Below are positions 45,307-57,019 of a stretch of 64,000 nt of DNA, piece after piece. The notes under the pieces are model-generated. The model made no database searches. It was not told the DNA's origin and saw nothing but the letters and a program-made list of their open reading frames with translations. The DNA is taken from contig CM070548.1 of NCBI GenBank assembly GCA_036346405.1, forward strand, positions 59,828,611-59,892,610, written 5' to 3'. A program made the translations under genes and the position numbers. Numbering within the stretch: position 1 is the stretch's first letter; each line of letters starts with the position of its first letter. This DNA comes from Phyllostachys edulis. Taxonomy: Eukaryota; Streptophyta; Magnoliopsida; Poales; Poaceae.

Positions 45307-46199
45307 AAGTCTGTGCTGGCAATATGTGTTTGTTTTTGTGCGAACTTTTATGCATTTGCAACTTGTCTGTAACCGGTAATGGCAGTGAACTTGACTGTAT
45401 TGTAAGTTTGAATCCTTGTAAGTTTCAGTATACCAGACGCATTGCGATGGCACTGAACTTGACTGTACCAAACTTCCAACTTTCTATTGCAAATTTCAGT
45501 CTACAAAATCTTGCGATGCTATTTGATTTAGCGTTTTGAATCGATTTACGAATCAATATTGAATCTGTTGAAAAAACCATTTTGATTAGGCGCAGATTCA
45601 ACTCGATTATCATGAGCTGGAGATTCTAATCTTGCAACAGAAGACAGCAACTCTAATCTTGCACAGCATGTTTGCAAAATGCTGGGGAAACCAGCTATTA
45701 CAAGATGAGAGCAACTAGTATATCCACATCGAAAATGACTCCATGAAACAAAATGAACAGATTACAGATCCAACAACAATCTTATTTCTTGATTTTCAAT
45801 AGCAATCTTATATCTTGATTTTCAAAATGTCCAAGTAACTGCTGCAAAACTCAGCAATCCAACATTAAAGTCAACAACATTTTTGCTTCTCTTCTTCTGT
45901 TCTACAAGTTCATATGATGGTTCCAAACCTACTAAAGGCAGTTAAGCATGAATTCATCACTGATGAGGTTACCAGACAATTCAGCATCATAGCTTCAGGT
46001 ATTACATATATCACAACATTTCATTGGGGAAATTCACCAAAACGACGACCGAATTCACCAAAATGAAATTTCCATTCCAGTGAGCATTCAGTTTCACAAC
46101 TTACATCAACAAACTAAGAACATTTCTACCAGAACATGAACCCAACTACAACAAAGAGAGTACATGCAAACACTGAGATAATCAGCATTCTATTATTTT
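45307..46199. other. Spacer between convergent MULE 2 genes
   Basis: AT-rich 3' region; imperfect copies of GGCA(G/C)TGAACTTGACTGTA occur at 45382 and 45449. No gene seen. Confidence 0.45.
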
Positions 46200-46845
46200 C
46201 TACCATTTTGACCCTATCACTAAGATGAACAATTGCAGCCTCATTTTGGACTATAATTCTCCTCAACTCAGCACACTCATCGATTTTGCAACCGGCAATC
46301 TCCTCGATTCAGCCTGCGCCCTTCCTTGGCTTTGTTCGCCGCTAGCAGAGGCCTTCAATTTCTTGTTTTCCTTCCTCAAAGCCCTTACGATCGCGCAAAT
46401 CTAGCAAGGTGCGGTTAACAAAATCAGCGGCTTCAGGATCATACCATCTCCAAAATTGCAACCACCCACCTACACAAATTGATAACAAATCAAACAAATG
46501 GCGGAGACGACCGCGATGGCCCCAAATTGAGAACAAATCGAATAGCCCGCAGAAGAACACAAACCCACAAGAACACCGACCGCAAGAACACACTCGCCAA
46601 CCACAAGAACACTCACGAGAGCCTGCGCGGTAAAGTACCTCCTCCGGGGTTCACGTCACTCCAAGAGACCCATCTAGTGACTTACGCATAATTACAGCGG
46701 ACGGTAGGCTCATAATCAGCGGACCCTCCACGTACCTTCTGGGGAGGAAAACTTCCATCGCCGACGCCGACCGCCGAGGAATCAGCCGACCACCGCGACG
46801 TGCTTGAGCTCCGGAGGTTGCCATGCACAATGCCGATGCAATTTC
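46200..46845 (-). pseudogene. GRF zinc-finger / helical second gene of MULE 2
   Basis: Two minus-strand exons convergent with the transposase. Exon 1 ends at a GTGAGT donor at 46617 and encodes, in one frame, VTRWVSWSDVNPGGGTL, equivalent to WWISWSDSNPGRRYMTC in MULE 1. Exon 2 starts at 46469 (TAG acceptor) and encodes the GG(C)NFWRWYDPEAADFVNRTL segment across a frameshift, then LLDLRD and, again in a shifted frame, ALRKENKKLKAS (basic helix). The start codon is uncertain (a candidate lies near 46760). Same gene as at 10805-11438, independently damaged. Confidence 0.65.
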
Positions 46846-48369
46846 ATCGCCTAGGGTTTCTCGGGAGAAGGGATTTCCTTTCCTGGCGCTTGCGAATGGG
46901 AAAAGGTGACCGCCCCGTGTTATTAAGCGTCGGCATAAGTGGGTGCGGGTGGACCGCCACGTGAGCACAAAACCGAGGTGGAAGAGGCGCGGGTCTATTT
47001 TGTCCGGTTTGCAAGCGTGGAGGTCCTCGATGTCGGTTTTCGACTTCAAGGTTGTTTTCGGACTTTTTGAAAAGTTTAAGGTTGAAAAATGGACTTTACC
47101 CTATTATGAACCTTATAATCAAATGTGGTTTGAAGATGTTGAATCCGTATATTAAAGCTTTTCATGGTGCGATATCTTTCTCGAATAATTCTAACGTAAG
47201 AATAACAATATATAAGAACTTCTGTAGGGCGATGGGTGTACATCCAAGAAAGTTCGGTTTGGACATGACGGTAAGATGTAACTCTACTTACTTGATGCTT
47301 AAGAGTCTTTTACCATATAAGAGCATTTTTTATGTTTTATTTAAACACACTATCAGAGCATTGACGGTTTGATACTACTAAGCGAGCAACATTGGTTACG
47401 TTGGTGAGAAGGTACTATAGTTTTTAGAATTTTTTTATGAGGCCACTGTTGCTTTGTCCGCTGTCTATTATCCAACATCTCCTATTATTATGCATAGTAT
47501 TTTACAAATTGCTACTTAATTGAAAATGTATGAAAATGACTTAGTTTTACGTGACACTATTGTTGCTATGAAAAGTAAATACCTTAAATATTGGAGAGAA
47601 ATCCCTTTCCTATATGCATTTGCATTTATTTTAGACCATAGAGGTAAAATTGAAGCATTTACTAATGTTCTTGATCTTCTTAGTGATGCTACATGGCTAG
47701 ACTATTCTAACTATTTTGTAGAAGTTTGTTCTCGGTTATACGAGGTTTACCAAAGGTATGGAAATAAGTTACAGGGAATCTGTCTGCAATGACCTCTAGT
47801 AGCCCCTACCCTAAGTAGCAAGACAAATATGTAGGGCAAAAAATCTTCGGTGGCTCTTCCTCTAGATCTAGATCTTTTTCTTCTACAACGACACCTTCTC
47901 ACCTAAGGAGTAGGGAACTATCCGCCTATCTATACAACGATACAGTGGATTTCAACTAAAAAAACTTCAAAATTTTGCACTGATGGCATAAGCATAAGTT
48001 AGCATATCCCATGTTATCTATACTTATTAGCCATTTGAACATTAATAAAGCTCTTTATTACATTTTCAATACGCTTATCTCATTTTTTGTAATTTGCATA
48101 TCTATTTCTGAATTCTACACCTTTTCTGTTTTTTTGGGATCTTTCGAGCCTAACAGGCTAGGTGGTAAATGTCGGCCCGTCGTCTAAAATGGGCTTGGTA
48201 GCTCGGCCTGACTTGACATCTTGCGTCGGATGGTCCGGTCCGTCTTCACGGCACGTGGACCGACATGACATGACCAATCTATCAGTCGGACCACGATGGA
48301 CCGTGCCAAGAAGGACCGAGCCGTATCGTGCTTGTGCTGGGCGCCCATCTGGCCACCACTATTTGTGCG

Positions 48370-49226
48370 TATGGTGGGGGGAGTTTCCCAAGATAAGGAG
48401 GATGCAAAAATTGTGTAGCGCATGAGATAGCACAACACGACAGATTATCAGCACTGTCTTGGTTTCATTGTACAAACTACATGTAGCGTTACAGTAGTTA
48501 GCACAACAGGAGCACTGCGTTGACTACATGTAGCATGTAACTTCTACGGGCAATCAACAAATTTATCTTTTCCTTGCAGAAAAAGAAATTTCACCATACA
48601 AATTAGATTGTTTAGTGACTCTGTCTCCTGTGGGTTTGATATACAAATTAGATTGTTTAGTATTACCGCACCTTTCAATCAAATTTAAACTGGGATTCTA
48701 TTTAGATCCAACGATTCGATAGTAGTAACACCACAAAGCATTATTTACGAGGATAGCCGCACTTCCCTGATAAAAAAAGTCCTTTCCTTTTATCTCTCGT
48801 ACTGTGATCAAACTTCGACAAGAGTAACCGATTTAAATATAGCTAATGCATAGCTTAACCTGATCAAATGTGATATAGCATGTCGAAGCTCAGTTTGCTA
48901 GGTAATAAATAGAGATTAACGAGTTTTGTGAGTTTAATTTCGAGCTGGGAGTATCAGAATATGGGACTTGTTAAACACTTGCGTAGCAGTGCCTTCGTGT
49001 ATATCAAATTATCAATCAGTACGAAGAAACTGAGTCTGAGAGTCTGGAACTGGAGAACCCCACGAGAATACGTAACCGCGCCGGCCGATTCGACACCAAA
49101 CCCCGACCTCCCTCCCGCTGTCCCGCATCGAACCCTCCAGCCTCCACCCTCCTGCAATCCAATTCCATCCCAATCGAACTGGGGATCCTCACCTAAGCGT
49201 CGGGATTGGCCGCAAACCCTAGGCCG
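48370..49226 (+). promoter_or_regulatory. Upstream region and 5' UTR of ELM1
   Basis: Between hAT element 2 and the ELM1 ATG. The last 170 bases are GC-rich with CCTCC/CCACC-type pyrimidine blocks, typical of a grass 5' UTR. I see no certain TATA box. A short direct repeat ATACAAATTAGATTGTTTAG occurs at 48596 and 48641. Confidence 0.4.
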
Positions 49227-52200
49227 ATGAGACCGATCCGCCTGCCCGAGCCCCCGGCGGCGGCATGGAGACGCCGGAGATCTTCGCCGGCGGCAGCGCC
49301 AACGTCGTCCGCCGCGCCGTCGTCGTCGGCAACGGCTCCCCGGCGCCGAGAACAGTGCCTCGGCCTCGTCCGCGCCCTCGGCCTCGCCGAACACCTCACC
49401 CTCTACGTCAGTTCTCTTCTACTACTACCCAGTACCAACCATTTCGTCGCATTTCTATTCTTTCACAGCCGCGTCACGATGTGATAGGATATGAAGAATC
49501 TGTTTCGATTGCCTGTGTCAGGCGTCAGGTGTTTGCAAAATAGTAAATTTTTTTTTGTTGATTTTGTTCCGGGCTTGGCTTGCAGCGCGTCACGAGGCCA
49601 AGGGGAGGGATCAACGAGTGGCTGCACTTCCTCCCCGTTTCCGTGCATAAGCTAATTGACCAAGTGCTCAGGCAGTTCTTTCGCAACACGAGGTTTGCAC
49701 CGGTTGTTCAGGGGAGGAAGCCGTACCGTGTCCCGAATGGCGGATCCGTTGGGTTGTCTTCTGTTCTGGAGGCGGATACCAAGAAGATCGTGGCCACAGC
49801 TCGTGATACCTTCGACAAGTAAAGATCCATTGCTTTGTTATCACTTGGCTCCCTTGTTTAAATGTATGGAATATCATTTTTTTTGCCTTCTTTTCCCCAT
49901 TTCCATGGTCTTGAATCACTGAAATGATAAGTCTAGTCCGTGGATTTTGGCTACTGGTATAGAGTTATTACCATGGCTAATTAGAAGTTACAGCCCGTAG
50001 GAATTCCAGTAAAATCACCTAATTTATTGTGTTGTCATGTCTTTTTGGCGTATCAATTTCATTTTCAACATCGTCAGCCTGTGCAGCTGCTTACATGCTG
50101 TGATAATTGGTATAATGTCATATTGCACAATGCCCACACCTTATACACACTGTCCAGTCCAATGATTGTTTGCAATGTGGTTCAAGGAGGAAACGTTGGA
50201 ACAAGAGAACTAAGAGGAACTGCTGTTCTTAAGATGATTTGAAATAACATTCATTTGTCTAGTACTATAGTGATTTTTATTGTCACCAACACCAATAAAG
50301 AGTAGCTAGTTGAATATTTCTGTATAGGATACCTTTTATGTTTTGTGCGGCTGTTGGGTTCAGCCTTGTGTCGGGCAGTGGCAAGCCACACATGCTCTGT
50401 AGAGAATCCAATTACCTTTTGCCTAAACATACGTGGTGTTTGTTGGCCACATTATCAGGTTTTCCAATGTTCTCAGAATCAGAGTATCCCTCATTGTTTC
50501 CTAAAATTATGCTAAGCTGTGAACTTGACATCATGACAATTTACTCTTCTTTCAGGGAAGGCCCAACATTAGTTGTTGCTTGTGGCTGGGATACCATATC
50601 ATATTCAAGCTCGATAAGGCACTTAGCTTCAGATAATGTGTTTGTCATTCAGGTGGTATTCAAACCTAGTCTGCTGGGTTTCGTTGTTATTTGTTAATAA
50701 GGTAGAACAGCGAAATAAACCAACTGCTTGTCATACAAATCTTAATTTAATTCCAATAATGTTGTTCTTTGGATTTCAGATACAGCACCCCAGGTCTCGC
50801 CTTGATAGGTTTGATTTGGTGGTGACTCCTCGTCATGATTACTATGCTTTAACTGCCGGTGGACAACAAGAAGTTCCACGCCTGTTCCGGAGATGGATTA
50901 CTCCACGAGAACCGCCTGGGAGGAATGTGGTATGCTTTGTTCTCATTAGTCATTACTGTTAAATGGAAAATCACTTCACTGTTATGCCATACTGATTCTG
51001 GAATTTGAAAGTTCAGGTACTTACTGTTGGTGCACTACACCAAGCTGATTCTGCTGCGCTACGTCTTGCTGCTATAGCCTGGCATGATGAACTTGCTCCT
51101 TTGCCTAAGCCATTGCTAATTGTCAACATTGGGGGACCCACAAGTAGCTCTCTCTCTCACACACACACAAAGCAAGGATATCTTGATATGATGATGATGA
51201 TTTACCTTCTTTTGTTGAGATAATTGTACTTATTTTTGTCTGTGTGATATACCGTTGGGCATGGCTAGTTGAATGCATATAGTGAGTAAATTCATTATTT
51301 TCTATAGTAACTAGAGGACTTTTGTTCATTTTGAGGAACTCACATTTGATGTGCTTGCTGTTTAGTCTGATGATCTAAGGGAGATTTGATATCTGATTAA
51401 TTGTAGCAAGGGAAAATTAGGTTCTTGGCAATGCTACTGTACTAAACCATCATCAAAGCAAAAGATTGAACTTCTCATGGAAAAAGAATCCACATTTTTG
51501 CGCCCCCCCTCCCCAAAAGATTTTTTGGCTCCAGGATTAATGTAATATTCACTTGTTGATTCTGATATACCATTTTACCGTGTTATCCTGGATTCGATTT
51601 CACAAAATATAAACATGAGATCCATGAAGTTCAGCTAGCTGCATTGATACATGTATTGCATGATTCAATTGGATAACAAGTTATATTTTATGCTTACAGC
51701 TTGCCAGCATAGTGGATTAATACGAGAATGACACCTTTGATATTGTTCTTTAAATGTTTGTGCAAATCCATAGTTGCCAGGAATACAATATAGGGTCGTG
51801 GTACACCACTTTTTCTCCCAATTCCATTGTAAATCCGTGCCGCGAATCAACTCAGGGTCGATGAATACAGTATGTAATATGCGGGCGTATAGCGAACCTG
51901 GCAATTAGCAAACCATTTCACCGCCATGATCTGTTTTCTTTTTTCTTTACACCTTGTCGAAAGTACTATAAACTATCTTGGAGGATTTTTGACTTTTCTA
52001 ACTTGTGGAGAGGTAACAAAAATACAAAATACCTGCTGGCCTTTAATCATGCATTTTTCTCTTCTGGCTCTTTGATGGCAGTTTCTATATGTGCTCAGTG
52101 ATTGATTTCATACACAGATCCAAGACGATCTAATGTGTTGTTTGTCAATGTTCAGGGAACTGTAAATATGGTGTAGACCTTGCCAGGCAGCTCATCACTT

Positions 52201-53596
52201 CGCTGTATAATGTGCTAGACAGCTGCGAGAGTGTCAGAATTTCATTCTCTAGGAGAACACCACGAAAGGTAGAACATCTGGTAATCTGGTTATTGTTTAA
52301 TATAACTTAGTAAACTTGACAGTTAAATTTAATTGTCTGCTGACAGGTCTCTGATATTATATTTAAAGAGTTTGCTGGACATCCTAAGATCTATATTTGG
52401 GATGGGGAAGGTAGATTCTGAAAGATAGTACCAAGTTATTCAGTCTTTATATTGTTTATGCAAGTTGTTCAACTTGTGATGAGCTAATTTTATTTGTACA
52501 GAACCTAACCCACACCTGGGGCATCTTGCATGGGCTGATGCTTTTGTCGTAACAGCAGACTCGATAAGTATGCTAAGTGAGGCGTGTAGCACAGGGTAAG
52601 CTGTTTTTCTATTTGCATGACTTCTGGCAAGTGCCAACCTTTTTTATGAGGTTGCATGACTAGCTTCCAATCACATCTGTTACAGGAAGCCTGTTTATGT
52701 TATCGGTGCCGAGCATTGTAAATGGAAGTTTTCAGCTTTTCACAAGACTCTACGGGAGCGAGGGGTTGTCCGCCCTTTCACTGGATTGGAAGATGTAAGT
52801 CTGTCAGTCCTGTTGATGATAATTTGTTTTGCATGCCTACTTGATAATTTAAGCATACCCTGTTTAGGTATACTCTTTTCTTTCAAAAAAGGTTATAGTA
52901 CGAATCATTGATTTTTTTAAACAAAATCCTGAACCTTTTCCCTTGAACTTAATTTCTGTCCATCTTGGTTTTCTGAGCTCTCTGATTTTGTTAATTTTGA
53001 CCCTAACTCCTAAATTATTTTCCTTTTTTTGGTTCCTGTTGCACTTCTTTAATAGAATCTACTGCATTGCAAATTCATTTACACAATTACAATAGCAGAG
53101 ATGCTTGATGTTTGGTCTTGCCATCAATTAGATTTCCAGTGGAGATTACTATAGTTGTGGCTGCAATAATTTTTTTGACAAGGCTGAAATCAAAATACAT
53201 TAGAAATTTAGAACTATCTTGATGTGGTGCATGAACTCTAATAGATGGCAAGTGCAAGTTCTATGGCACATTGGTACTATATGATTTTAATTCTACAGCT
53301 TGTCACACCTTACAGAAGATTTTAGTAGATATATACTGATAGAAGGATGAAAATCAACAAAATAATTTATGCTATTGAAGTAGCTACATGTGATAGCTGA
53401 GAATTTTCCAAGTAATTAACTTCTGTAGATTTCCTCGAGGTTCACAAGGAATCAAAGATGTACTTGCATAGCTCATCACTTCTCTTTTTGCTTGTAGATT
53501 TCAAATAGCTGGAGCTACCCTCCCCTAAGTGATGCTATTGAAGTAGCTACACGTGTTCGTGAGGTGATTGCAGAACGAGGGTGGACAGTGGGATGA
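49227..53596 (+). CDS. ELM1: ELM1, mitochondrial fission factor (ten exons; apparent small deletions in exon 1)
   Basis: Exons: 49227-49406, 49586-49818, 50556-50652, 50780-50939, 51017-51143, 52156-52268, 52347-52410, 52502-52595, 52686-52794, 53498-53596. All introns are GT-AG and phases agree. The protein is the plant ELM1/DUF1022 family: MRPIRLPEPP start, NVVRRAVVVGNG, QCLGLVRALGL, RVTRPRGGINEWLHFLP, HPRSRLDRFDLVVTPRHDYY, WITPREPP, LLIVNIGGP, YGVDLARQL, FVVTADSISMLSEACSTGKP, HCKWKFSAFHKTLRERGVVR, SNSWSYPPLSDA, ending ERGWTVG. ELM1 sits on the outer face of mitochondria and recruits the dynamin DRP3A for fission (known from Arabidopsis). Exon 1 is read in frame, then shifted from about 49264 to 49345, then back in frame; three single missing bases (near 49263, 49346 and 49355) account for this. 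All other exons are intact. Confidence 0.93.
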
Positions 53597-54050
53597 TAGT
53601 GATCATAAGCAGTAGTGTATTATTCTGTGTTAACTTCTCTTCTGAATTCTTTACAGTAAGTTATGTAGTTCGAGGAAGAATAACACAGCCATGGAACGGC
53701 CTGTACAAAAGCTGAGCTTTTCTTTTGGTGGTATACCCCAATTTTTGAGCGACTGCACAGCTCCCAGGAAACGTGTTTTGTTTTGATACCCTCTTGCGGT
53801 CTTGCCTCTTTATGTACTTCTAACGCTGGTAGAAAGAAACCAACAGAATTGGAACTGAACTATAATATGAATGATTGTGATTGCCAGGACCAATGTGATA
53901 TTGTGAATTATGAGCGGTTTAAGCTTATGACCTACTCCAGTTTTGTTACTCCTTTCATTATGAAATGTGTACGGCTTGATGCTTGTTATAAAACTCAATA
54001 CTTGGTCAAAGCTGACTTTTAATGTTGTTTATATGGCGTGCCTAATATTC
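53597..54050 (+). other. ELM1 3' UTR and flank
   Basis: Presumed 3' UTR; it follows the stop without a further coding segment. A poly(A) signal cannot be chosen with confidence. Confidence 0.45.
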
Positions 54051-54929
54051 CGGACTCCTATTGCACGATTTTCCCCCCTAAATAAACCATTTATTAAAAA
54101 AATTACAAAAATAAATCACGTTTTATTTTTTTTTTACAAAAGTAGCTCAATCACTGGGCCACTGTGCGATTGCACCCAATCGCTTGATGACCCAGCAATT
54201 AGCTGATGTGCGAGGCTCAGTTGTGCAGTTGTGCAATGGAAACGCGACTAAGGCCATGTGTTTTAGTCGCAAAATTGGTAGACGCTGATCGAGGTCATCT
54301 TTGAGCACGATCGTTAGGTCAGTCGCGGCCGAGGCGATCGCAGATTAGGGCGGTGATTGAGTCCAATTGCGTTCTCATCCAACGATAGTAGGCAATTTTT
54401 TTATTTTTAACAAATAATTAAAATAAATTTAGCATTAATTTTACAAAATTAAATGGTTGGAAGGGTTGTTTGTGAATAATTGTTAGTGGTAAAAAAGCTA
54501 GAGTTTGTTGGTACGCAATTGTTTATAAATAAATTATGTTTTAATCGTTTTACGTGGATGTTCACCCTTTCAAGTTTTTCCACAAATAACCCAAAATTTG
54601 GCAAAATATTTTGTAAGATTCGGTTTGAGTGAGACGAGAATGGAACAACGAAGATGAGATTGCAAGCTCGACATAACACATGACCACGAAGGTTTGAATT
54701 ACATTGCGCGTAGAGTCTGGGTAGGTGCATACGTTTACCTGGCTATTCCTACGGTATAAATGGTTGCATGCACGAACCTTCGACTCGAACTACAACTACG
54801 ATACAAACACGCCTTTTGTAAAGGAAAATATTTGGCAGATGGAAATCAAGTTAGGCTTGCAGACATACGTCCTACTCCCCTTTGTGGGTGCGTACCTTCG
54901 TGTGGGCCTCATAGTACTCGTCCCAAAGG

Positions 54930-55445
54930 GTTTTTTTTTCAGGCATGTCCTCATCTAGAATATTCTTCGGTACAACAGGGGCATTAGGGACCATCGGTGC
55001 CTTTCCCCTTCACTGTTCCTGGTTGAGTAAGGTTTTCAACGGGTAAAGGCCCTAGATGCAACTACGTAGTTCAATATGTATTTTTGCTGAATAAATGCCT
55101 TGTCGTATTTCTCTGAGTCATCGATCCATTAGAAGAAGTAGCAACACTCCGACGGCTACCACGCATGATAAAGTCAGCGATATTTAAAATACAACATGCA
55201 ATGTGAAATATCGATGTATGACATTCACTTACGCGGCAATCCACACACATGTAGTAAGCTCGTGCGGTGGTATTAGGATGTGTAGATTGAATTATCCATG
55301 CTGGGTTATCGCAGTCGCACTATGGGTGTGGAAACTCTGGTGGTACAGGAGAATCCTTGCAAGAACTATCGAGTATGTTCGTGCCTTCTTGGCACCCCAT
55401 TTCCGCTTTCGGTGCATCTCCCCATAGCCTGACATCCCTAAATCG
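54930..55445 (-). pseudogene. GRF zinc-finger gene of MULE 3
   Basis: Minus strand, two exons. Exon 1 ends at 55233 (donor GTAAGT) and encodes CDCDNPAWIIQSTHPNTTAR and AYYMC, a good first half of a GRF zinc finger. Exon 2 (from about 55149) encodes ECCYFF-stop-WIDDSEKYDK, the second half (C-x-F-x-W-I-D), with a TAA where the family has Gln/Glu, then a short tail. It lies downstream of, and on the same strand as, the transposase, unlike the convergent genes of MULEs 1 and 2. No coiled coil is evident. Confidence 0.6.
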
Positions 55446-57019
55446 GGCGAAGTGACCTCCTGTACCTCTTTTTTCTTGTACCTCTCTTCTTCCTCCCCTC
55501 TCCCTATTTTCCAAACTAGCTCGTGCAAAGTGAAGTATGCCTTGATTTTATAGGCGGCTAGGGTGTAGCATTGAGGGAATAAATTTTGGAGAATGGAAGT
55601 CGCTCGCATTCGCTAGAAGGAATCTTTGGGTACAGGATAGCTTTAATTCACAGGGAAAAGCTAGTGAGTGTCAACTCAGACTTAAAAGGTAGCATGATAT
55701 AGTCACTTTGGCCTGAAAAGCTGGAGGCACAATTTATAGGCCCTCTCGGACGTGAGCGACAGACTTGACAGATATACACCGTGCTGGCACTAAGGTCTAG
55801 TCTTTTTTGGTTTGAAAAGCAGATGATAGAGTGTTGTCACTTCGGTCTGAAACGCGCAGGTTAGAGTGTTGTCTATTCTGCGTGAAATGGAGGCGGCATG
55901 TTGTTGCCAATTCTCACTGAGTACGGGAGGATGTCTAGTAGTAATAGTGAGATTCATGTCGCGATGTTGACCAGGGGGGGGGGAGCTAGAATTGAGTAGC
56001 ATGCCCCTCTTTCGTGGTGCTGGCCAAAGGACGTAGGACTGAGAATTATGTTACATGCCCCATCGTCGCAGTGCTGATTGAGGGACCCAAGCACCACAAG
56101 AAACATTGTAACACATATAATTTTAAAGCATATAGTAGTGCAACAATCCCATCATCTGATCGATACTAAGGTGCGAAATAAAATACATACCACATGGTAC
56201 TAATGATCTACCTGTCTATCTCCTCCCTCTTCCTCCTGTCCTGTCCTTGGCCCCGCTTGGCCGCCAGTTCCCTCTTGATCGCCGTCTAGGTCCCAAAGGG
56301 CTTCTCTGCTCGGGTGCTCGGGCGACCCTATCTCCAAGTGGAGCAAGAGGCAGTGTGGCGTATGGATGCACATGCGTGGGTTGCATCTCGGGTGGCGTGA
56401 ACAAGCTGTGAACCTATAAGCACGTCGGGGTGTACACTCGGATCGTCGATGAGGTAGTCCTCCATGTCACCTTGCCACGGGGATGCGCATACCCGGGGCG
56501 CTAACTGATGCATACTTGGTTTGCAAGAGTAGTAAAGTGTTAAACACTCAATGTATTTGAAAGTTTTCAATCATGGCAAAACCAGAAGTGATTACGGCAA
56601 GTACCTGGCATGGGTATCATCGTGGGAGGGATTCACTGAGACGTGTGAGGTACCCATTTGAGGCGTTAGTGGACTGCGATATGAGATGCAAGTTTGGTTA
56701 GTTGCGATATCGTACAATAATACACCCTATGTTTATTGCATTACCTCTTGCGAGGAACTGATGCGTCGAGAACGCTTCTTGCCATGCCAAGCTACCTACC
56801 TAGTCTGGCGGGGGAGCTGTTGGGTGTCGTGGTGGACACATCGTGGCTCGGGGGTCTGCTGAGCAGGACACTGTGAGGATGGTACCTGGCGTCCGAGATT
56901 TGGCGGCGGGGGTCAAGCCGACGATGCGTTAGGATCGCTCGTAGATACGTCCTAGGACCGATTTGACCTCCTCTTATATGACCTCTATTCCCTAATGGAT
57001 GCGGTCCCACATGGAGTGC
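55446..57019 (-). other. MULE 3 interior, poorly resolved
   Basis: Minus-strand frames with biased composition (for example DDPSVHPDVLIGSQLVHATR near 56430, and a Pro/Thr/Ser-rich block near 56800) look like a degenerate transposase C-terminal tail. I cannot identify a domain. A 10-base G run is at 55974-55983. Confidence 0.35.

Larger units (their letters stand above)
41262..47101. mobile_element. Long-TIR MULE number 2, 5840 bp
   Basis: Ends GGGTAAAGTCCATTTTTCAA are inverted repeats homologous over about 175 bp. The 9-bp flanks TATTATTAA (41253-41261) and TATTATGAA (47102-47110) match at 8 of 9; the right copy is the one that fits the interrupted hAT reading frame. It contains a plus-strand transposase and a minus-strand GRF gene in the same convergent plan as the MULE at 6135, with TIRs that share only the AAAGTCCATTTT core. 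Confidence 0.93.
40310..48010 (+). pseudogene. hAT transposase (zf-BED), interrupted by a MULE and by stops
   Basis: From ATG 40310 (MDSYGNFTLSDYGLSPEEIA) the frame has stops soon after (near 40400 and 40538). A BED finger follows: VWYNFERTTKPD, then AICKICHNKLSTRSTVGSGH and LFRHAKRC. The RNase-H-fold core is intact from about 40942 (ALTSDIWSG with the first Asp; ITLDNAASN with the second). At RACHI the MULE intervenes; the protein resumes at 47103 in IMNLIIKCGLKMLNPYIKAF, then GLDMTVRCNSTYLMLK (RWNS is RCNS here). Later come YWREIPFLYAFAFILD (about 47598) and an incomplete dimerisation region (ELSAYL..DTVDF, W-HKHKLAYPMLS near 47990). Clearly dead. Confidence 0.85.
39164..48361 (+). mobile_element. 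hAT element number 2 (BED-finger type) with nested MULE
   Basis: The left end TAGAGGTGGCTAGATGGGC and the inverted right end TAGTGGTGGCCAGATGGGC match at 17 of 19 and resemble the TAGAGGTGGCCAAACGGGC ends of the nDart-type hAT group. Flanking octamers TTTTTGCG (39156-39163) and TTTGTGCG (48362-48369) match at 7 of 8. Removing the MULE (41262-47101) and its duplicated 9 bp leaves an element of about 3.35 kb with a plus-strand transposase pseudogene, the usual autonomous size. Confidence 0.88.

Noticed and set aside
55190..55445. Plus-strand 74-codon frame (55203-55427) as a gene
   Set aside because: It is the antisense of the GRF exon of MULE 3, which has recognisable motifs.
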